DNA of 64,000 bases from Flavobacterium sp. Its GTDB lineage: Bacteria > Bacteroidota > Bacteroidia > Flavobacteriales > Flavobacteriaceae. Where the stretch lies: positions 16,906 to 80,905 of the forward strand of contig NZ_JAIXRZ010000051.1 of assembly GCF_027484945.1 (NCBI RefSeq), written 5' to 3'. The translations under genes and the position numbers were made by a program. The notes under the pieces were generated by a model. The model was not told where the DNA came from and made no database searches. It worked only from the letters and a program-made list of their open reading frames with translations. Each line of letters opens with the position of its first letter. Position 1 is the stretch's first letter. This document shows positions 58,667-64,000 of this stretch, in pieces.

Positions 58667-61120
58667 TCAATGGATCACTTTTGCATTTTTAACTTTTTGT
58701 TCCGTTAAGGCAAGAGCGATAACTTCTTCCATTTCTTTTACATAGTGAAAAGTCAGCCCTTTTAAATAATCGGATTTGATTTCATTGATGTCGCTTTCAT
58801 TTTCATGACATAAAATTATTTCTTTTATGTTTGCGCGTTTAGCGGCTAAGATTTTTTCTTTAATTCCGCCTACAGGCAATACTTTTCCTCGAAGCGTAAT
58901 TTCACCAGTCATTGCTAGTCCTTTTTTAACTTTACGCTGGGTCAATAACGAAACAATAGAAGTCAACATGGCTATACCGGCGCTTGGGCCATCTTTTGGA
59001 GTAGCTCCTTCAGGTACATGCAAATGAATATTATATTTAGCAATAACATCTTGATCTAAGCCAAAGCGTTCAGCATTCGCCTTTATATATTCTAATGCAA
59101 TTGTAGCCGACTCTTTCATTACATTTCCTAAATTACCTGTTAGGGTTAAATTCCCTTTCCCTTTAGAAATAGACGACTCCAAGAACAATATATCGCCTCC
59201 AACAGAAGTCCAAGCTAATCCCGTCACAACACCAGCGACATCATTTCCTTCTGCTTTATCGCGTTCCAATTTTGGCGCTCCTAATACGGCAACCACATCT
59301 TCATCGGTTACTTTTTTATTGTAACCTTCCTCCAAAGCAATCGATTTAGCAGCATTGCGAATCACTTGCGCAATTTTTTGCTCTAACCCTCGCACTCCAG
59401 ATTCACGGGTATAGCCCTCAACGATTTTCTCTAATTGCTTTTTGCCGATAGCAACATCTTTTGTGGTTAAACCATGCTCTTTTATTTGCTTTGGAACTAA
59501 ATGTTGACGTGCAATTTCCACTTTTTCCTCTATCGTATAGCCCGACATTTGAATAATTTCCATACGGTCGCGCAAAGCAGGTTGAATTGTTGACAGCGTA
59601 TTGGAAGTAGCGATAAACATTACTTTGGACAGATCATAACCCATTTCCAAAAAGTTATCGTAGAATGCACTATTTTGTTCGGGATCCAATACTTCAAGTA
59701 AAGCTGATGATGGATCACCGTTGTGACTAATAGACAATTTATCTATTTCATCGAGAATAAAAACGGGATTGGAAGTTCCTGCCTTTTTGATATTTTGAAT
59801 AATTCGTCCAGGCATCGCACCAATATAGGTTTTACGATGACCTCGAATTTCAGCTTCATCGCGCAAACCTCCCAATGAAATTCGAACGTATTCCCGTCCT
59901 AAGGCTTCGGCTATAGAGCGGCCAATCGAAGTTTTTCCAACACCTGGGGGTCCAGTTAAACATAATATAGGCGACTTCATATCGTTTCGCAACTTTAAAA
60001 CCGCTAAATGTTCAACAATGCGTTTTTTTACATCATCCAAACCAAAATGGTCGCGATCTAAAATTTTTTGTGCGTTTTTTAAATCAAATTTATCTTGAGA
60101 ATACTGTTCCCAAGGCAGGTCCAAAATTAATTCCAAATAGTTACGTTGAATGCCAAAATCGGGTGACTGCGGATTCATTCGTTGGAATTTCGAAAACTCT
60201 TTATCAAAATTTTTAGCTGTTTTCTCGTCCCATTTTTTATTCTTAGCGCGTTGACGCATCTCTTCAAACTCTTGCTCATGCGAAACACCACCCAACTCCT
60301 CTTGAATCGTTTTCATTTGTTGGTGCAAGAAATACTCCCGTTGCTGTTGGTCTAGGTCGATTCGAACTTTTGTTTGAATGTCATTTTTAAGTTCCAACTT
60401 TTGCAACTCCATATTCATGTGTTTCAACGTTTCTAAAGCACGTTCTTTGAGTACACTCATGGCTAATAAATGTTGCTTCTCCAAAACGGTAAGATTCATG
60501 TTGGACGAAACAAAATTGATTAAGAAAGACTGGCTTTCAATATTTTTGATAGCAAATGTTGCTTCTGTTGGAATATTCGGACTCTCTTTGATGATTTCGA
60601 TAGCAATTTCCCGCATAGAATCTACAATGGCATTGAATTCAGAATCATAAACGCCAGGGCGAATTTCGGGAACCTCTTTAATATCGGCTTTGAAATAAGG
60701 CCGTTCAGAAGTCATTGCATCGATTTCAAATCGTTTTTTGCCTTGAAGAATGACGGTGATATTTCCATCGGGCATTTTTAGAACCCTTAAAATTCGGGCA
60801 ACAGTTCCCACATGATAGATATCATTTAGGGTTGGATCTTCAATATCTTCATTTTTCTGAGCGACAACACCGATGATTTTATCACCCGTATTGGCATCAT
60901 TGATTAATTTTATGGATTTATCGCGTCCGGCAGTAATAGGAATTACCACTCCGGGAAACAATACGGTATTTCGTAATGGCAAAATAGGAAGACTTTTCGG
61001 CAAATCCTCATTGGCCATCTCTTCTTCATCTTCGGGAGTCATGAGCGGAATCATTTCCGCATCAGCATTAAAATCTTGCAGTGACAAACTGTCAAATGAA
61101 ATCAATTTATGATTCGACAT
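58667..61120 (-). CDS. lon: Endopeptidase La (Lon protease)
   Basis: [52 protein letters not shown] catalytic Ser region, [22 protein letters not shown]. Confidence 0.97.
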   Translation of the reverse strand: MSNHKLISFDSLSLQDFNADAEMIPLMTPEDEEEMANEDLPKSLPILPLRNTVLFPGVVIPITAGRDKSIKLINDANTGDKIIGVVAQKNEDIEDPTLNDIYHVGTVARILRVLKMPDGNITVILQGKKRFEIDAMTSERPYFKADIKEVPEIRPGVYDSEFNAIVDSMREIAIEIIKESPNIPTEATFAIKNIESQSFLINFVSSNMNLTVLEKQHLLAMSVLKERALETLKHMNMELQKLELKNDIQTKVRIDLDQQQREYFLHQQMKTIQEELGGVSHEQEFEEMRQRAKNKKWDEKTAKNFDKEFSKFQRMNPQSPDFGIQRNYLELILDLPWEQYSQDKFDLKNAQKILDRDHFGLDDVKKRIVEHLAVLKLRNDMKSPILCLTGPPGVGKTSIGRSIAEALGREYVRISLGGLRDEAEIRGHRKTYIGAMPGRIIQNIKKAGTSNPVFILDEIDKLSISHNGDPSSALLEVLDPEQNSAFYDNFLEMGYDLSKVMFIATSNTLSTIQPALRDRMEIIQMSGYTIEEKVEIARQHLVPKQIKEHGLTTKDVAIGKKQLEKIVEGYTRESGVRGLEQKIAQVIRNAAKSIALEEGYNKKVTDEDVVAVLGAPKLERDKAEGNDVAGVVTGLAWTSVGGDILFLESSISKGKGNLTLTGNLGNVMKESATIALEYIKANAERFGLDQDVIAKYNIHLHVPEGATPKDGPSAGIAMLTSIVSLLTQRKVKKGLAMTGEITLRGKVLPVGGIKEKILAAKRANIKEIILCHENESDINEIKSDYLKGLTFHYVKEMEEVIALALTEQKVKNAKVIH

Positions 61121-61298
61121 AATACGTTTAGTGTCAAAATGACACGAATTGAGTTAATAATATTCAAACAAATCTAGGATTTGAAGTCCCAAAAAAAAAC
61201 TAAAATCGATATACAACCTATTTAACCCCACAAAACAAACAAGGTCTGTCTTTTATCGATATTATAAAACAATATAGACAACTTTTATGCCAAAAAAA

Positions 61299-61319
61299 AT
61301 CCCGAACAAACATCGGGAT
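61299..61319 (-). terminator. Intrinsic terminator
   Basis: ATCCCGA-ACAAACA-TCGGGAT with an A-tract on the plus strand (T-tract for minus transcripts). Confidence 0.75.
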
Positions 61320-61344
61320 AATATAAATAAAGTTATTATTACTT

Positions 61345-61926
61345 TTATTGTCCTCTAATTGCTTCAAATGAACCATCAGTTATAGTAGCTATATTTGAGC
61401 CGCCTAAAGCAGACTTTATAGTACCTGAAAAAGTTCCGATAACCTTGCCTGGATTTGTTGGATTTGAGTATAATGTAACATTCGATAACGAAGATATATT
61501 AACATTCATTGTACCACCAGATGTAGTAGAATATAAATTGTCAATACTAGAATTACTATTAATAAAAGTTATTTGGAATGCATTATTTGTTGAAGAATTT
61601 GAAGAATTAAAAACAAAATTACCAGTCGATGTGGATGGAAAAATCATACTTACAGTTAGAATTGGAAAATTGTTTGAATTCGTTTTCTGTAATGCAATTG
61701 AATTAATCGAATAGGTTGATTGACCTCCACTGTTAGGATTTATAATATGATTTCCTTCCCACTCATACAATACCCCATCTAGTTTAAATCTCCATTTATA
61801 AATAGCCGCATTAACATTGTTAGATGAGCCATTATTAACTTGCAATGCAGGATCGATAGGTTCATTTTCACAAGAAATAACTAAAAATGCAAAAAGGGAT
61901 AGTAAAACAACGCTAATTTTTTTCAT
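61345..61926 (-). CDS. Hypothetical lipoprotein
   Basis: MKKISVVLLSLFAFLVISCENEP lipoprotein signal; Ser/Asn/Thr-rich beta-type sequence; own promoter and terminator. Confidence 0.75.
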   Translation of the reverse strand: MKKISVVLLSLFAFLVISCENEPIDPALQVNNGSSNNVNAAIYKWRFKLDGVLYEWEGNHIINPNSGGQSTYSINSIALQKTNSNNFPILTVSMIFPSTSTGNFVFNSSNSSTNNAFQITFINSNSSIDNLYSTTSGGTMNVNISSLSNVTLYSNPTNPGKVIGTFSGTIKSALGGSNIATITDGSFEAIRGQ

Positions 61927-61945
61927 GATTTTTATAAATATTTTT

Positions 61946-61953
61946 CAAATATA
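61946..61953 (-). promoter_or_regulatory. -7 element (TATATTTG on minus strand)
   Basis: CAAATATA on plus strand, about 20 bp upstream of the lipoprotein start. Confidence 0.6.
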
Positions 61954-61958
61954 ACAAT

Positions 61959-63263
61959 TTACAAATTAGATCCCTTACTTTTTGGTACGCGCAATAATAA
62001 AATTACACCGGTAATAAAAAATATACCTAAAAAAACAATAGCGTTTCGCATCGAACCTGTCAATTGATCAATTACGCCATAAATTGTCATTCCGATAACA
62101 ATCCCTACCTTTTCTGTTACATCATAAAAACTGAAAAATGAGGCCGTATCATCTGTTTCTGGAAGTAATTTAGAATAGGTGGAACGCGATAAGGATTGTA
62201 TGCCCCCCATGACCAACCCAACAAATCCGGCTGTTGCATAAAAATGAATGGGCAAAGTAATAAAAAAGGCAAAACAACACAATACAGCCCAAAACCCACA
62301 AAGAAAAATTAATGTTTTGATATTACCGTATTTTTCTGAAGCTCGCGAAGTAAAATAAGCACCAACTACAGCTACGATTTGAATTAATAAAATACTAATA
62401 ATTAAACCGGTAGTTTTTTGACTGGCTGTTTCCCACTGTACTTCAGTTGCACCAAAATACGTAGCTACCAACATTACGGTCTGTACAGCCATACTGAATA
62501 CAAAATAGCTATTCAAATAGCGTTTCAAGGCTAAATTCTGTTGCATTTGGTTCCAAACAACTTTCAATTCGTGGAAACCTTTAAAAATAAAGTCGCGCGT
62601 TAAAGGAACATTGGCACGGTTTCCTTTGGGCAAATAGTAATAAGTAATATGACTAAATCCAATCCACCAAATCCCCACCAAAATAAAAGAATATTTCATC
62701 ATTTCTATTTTGCGCGCATCGGGAACTAACATTACCATAGCCAAATTGACAAGTAATAAAATCGTACTTCCAATATAGCCCATAGAAAATCCGCGTGCAC
62801 TAACGCGATCTTGTTGGTCGGGAAAAGCAATATCAGGCAAGTAGGAATTATAAAACACCAAACTAGACCAAAAACCAATCAATCCAAAAAAGTAAAACGT
62901 ATAACCTAATGCTAAATTCTGGATATCAAACCAATACAATCCAATACAGGATATCCCACCCAGGTAACAGAAAAACCGTAAAAAAGATTTTTTATTACCT
63001 AAATAATCGGCAATGCCGGATAAAATAGGTGCGCAAATAGCAACCCAAATAAATGCAAAAGCCGTTACAAAGGATATCATAGCTGTCGCTTTCACTTCGT
63101 ATCCAAAGAAAATTGCATGTTTACGGCCAGCCAATTCAAAGATTTGTTCGTAATAAATTGGGAATATTGCCGAGGCAATTACTAAACTATAAACCGAATT
63201 AGCCCAATCATAAAATGCCCAAGCATTTAGCAGTTTAGGGTGACCTTTGGGAAGTTGTGGCAT
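61959..63263 (-). CDS. MFS transporter, UMF1/Atg22-like family
   Basis: NAWAFYDWANSVYSLVIASAIFPIYYEQIF, GIADYLGNKKSFLRFFCYLG, GGIQSLSRSTYSKLLPE. Confidence 0.9.
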   Translation of the reverse strand: MPQLPKGHPKLLNAWAFYDWANSVYSLVIASAIFPIYYEQIFELAGRKHAIFFGYEVKATAMISFVTAFAFIWVAICAPILSGIADYLGNKKSFLRFFCYLGGISCIGLYWFDIQNLALGYTFYFFGLIGFWSSLVFYNSYLPDIAFPDQQDRVSARGFSMGYIGSTILLLVNLAMVMLVPDARKIEMMKYSFILVGIWWIGFSHITYYYLPKGNRANVPLTRDFIFKGFHELKVVWNQMQQNLALKRYLNSYFVFSMAVQTVMLVATYFGATEVQWETASQKTTGLIISILLIQIVAVVGAYFTSRASEKYGNIKTLIFLCGFWAVLCCFAFFITLPIHFYATAGFVGLVMGGIQSLSRSTYSKLLPETDDTASFFSFYDVTEKVGIVIGMTIYGVIDQLTGSMRNAIVFLGIFFITGVILLLRVPKSKGSNL

Positions 63264-63308
63264 TATTGTAGCTTCTAAATTTGATAAAAATCGTGCTTGC
63301 GATCACTT

Positions 63309-63316
63309 CAAATATA
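63309..63316 (-). promoter_or_regulatory. -7 element (TATATTTG on minus strand)
   Basis: CAAATATA on plus strand, about 46 bp upstream of the UMF1-like MFS start. Confidence 0.5.
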
Positions 63317-63470
63317 AATGAATATTTTCACATTATGGATGTTGCCTTATTTTTTTAATTTCCATTACTATTAAAGCAATAATTTATAATACAACCTTCC
63401 TATGTAACGCGCTGTGTTTCTCTCCGCTGTGGGCTTTCCACTTCGCCCCCTCACGCAAATGATGTGCTCC

Positions 63471-63505
63471 ATAATTTATAATTTATAATTTATAATTCAT
63501 AATTT
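63471..63505. repeat. AT-rich heptamer tandem repeat (ATAATTT, 5 units, one variant)
   Basis: ATAATTT ATAATTT ATAATTT ATAATTC ATAATTT. Confidence 0.85.
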
Positions 63506-63530
63506 TTCTCGCACCTTTAAAACAAAAAAA

Positions 63531-63557
63531 AGTCCTTTACAACACTTGTAAAGGACT
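63531..63557 (-). terminator. rRNA operon terminator
   Basis: AGTCCTTTACAA-CAC-TTGTAAAGGACT, with A8 on plus strand (U-tract on the minus transcript), just after 5S. Confidence 0.9.
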
Positions 63558-63567
63558 TTCTAAAAAG

Positions 63568-63675
<108 letters not shown>

Positions 63676-63796
63676 AATCTTTAAGCTTTCTCCAATACCC
63701 TTTTAGGTTCGCTTGGAGTTGCTTCTAATATTGTAACATACTGCGATAAGATAATCTAAAACAAAGCTGAACCATCCCGATTGCTCGGGACGGTTT

Positions 63797-64000
63797 CGAT
63801 ACATAAGCTAACGGGTTATTAGTACTACTCGGCTATGACATTACTGCCTTTACACCTATAGCCTATCAACGTGGTCATCTTCCACGACCCTTAAAAGAAA
63901 TCTCATCTTGTGGTGGGTTTCGCGCTTATATGCTTTCAGCGCTTATCCCTTCCCGACGTAGCTACTCTGCGGTGCCCCTGGCGAGACAACAGATACACTA
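63797..64000 (-). rRNA. rrl: 23S ribosomal RNA, 3' end, partial at window edge
   Basis: Minus strand ends with GTCATAGCCGAGTAGTACTAATAACCCGTTAGCTTATG, typical of a Bacteroidota 23S 3' terminus; exact end approximate. Confidence 0.92.

Overview
This window is a gene-dense, AT-rich chromosomal segment that looks like Flavobacteriaceae (Bacteroidota). Support for that placement: TAnnTTTG-type -7 promoter elements upstream of many genes, few Shine-Dalgarno-like sequences ahead of start codons, PorX- and PorQ-like type IX secretion proteins, and a CAL67264-like small membrane protein. About 50 credible protein-coding genes are present, nearly all housekeeping or conserved-family genes: prfB, pheT, rpsA, recG, a uvrD/pcrA-type helicase, lon, holA, cmk, tsaE, a tsaC/Sua5-type gene, ettA, hutI, a hutG-like gene, ald, corA, a phosphate-uptake cluster, several peptidases and two MFS transporters. 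The right edge holds the 3' end of a minus-strand rRNA operon (5S complete, 23S partial) with a clear terminator. I see no CRISPR array, prophage, intact transposon, tRNA or recognisable defence island, and I cannot support a claim of a new multi-gene system. The observations most worth a second look are: a canonical programmed +1 frameshift in prfB with a perfect AGGAGG stimulator in a lineage that otherwise makes little use of SD pairing; dispersed AT-rich heptamer tandem repeats; face-to-face overlapping promoters between ltaE and prfB; a long rpsA leader; a possible leaderless mRNA; a GNRA-capped hairpin in the 23S-5S spacer; a 139-bp inverted-repeat-bounded segment upstream of pheT; an RluA enzyme with a large Cys-containing N-terminal extension; and a FISUMP/Fn3 lipoprotein in an AT-rich pocket. 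All assignments come from reading motifs by eye. No database search was run.
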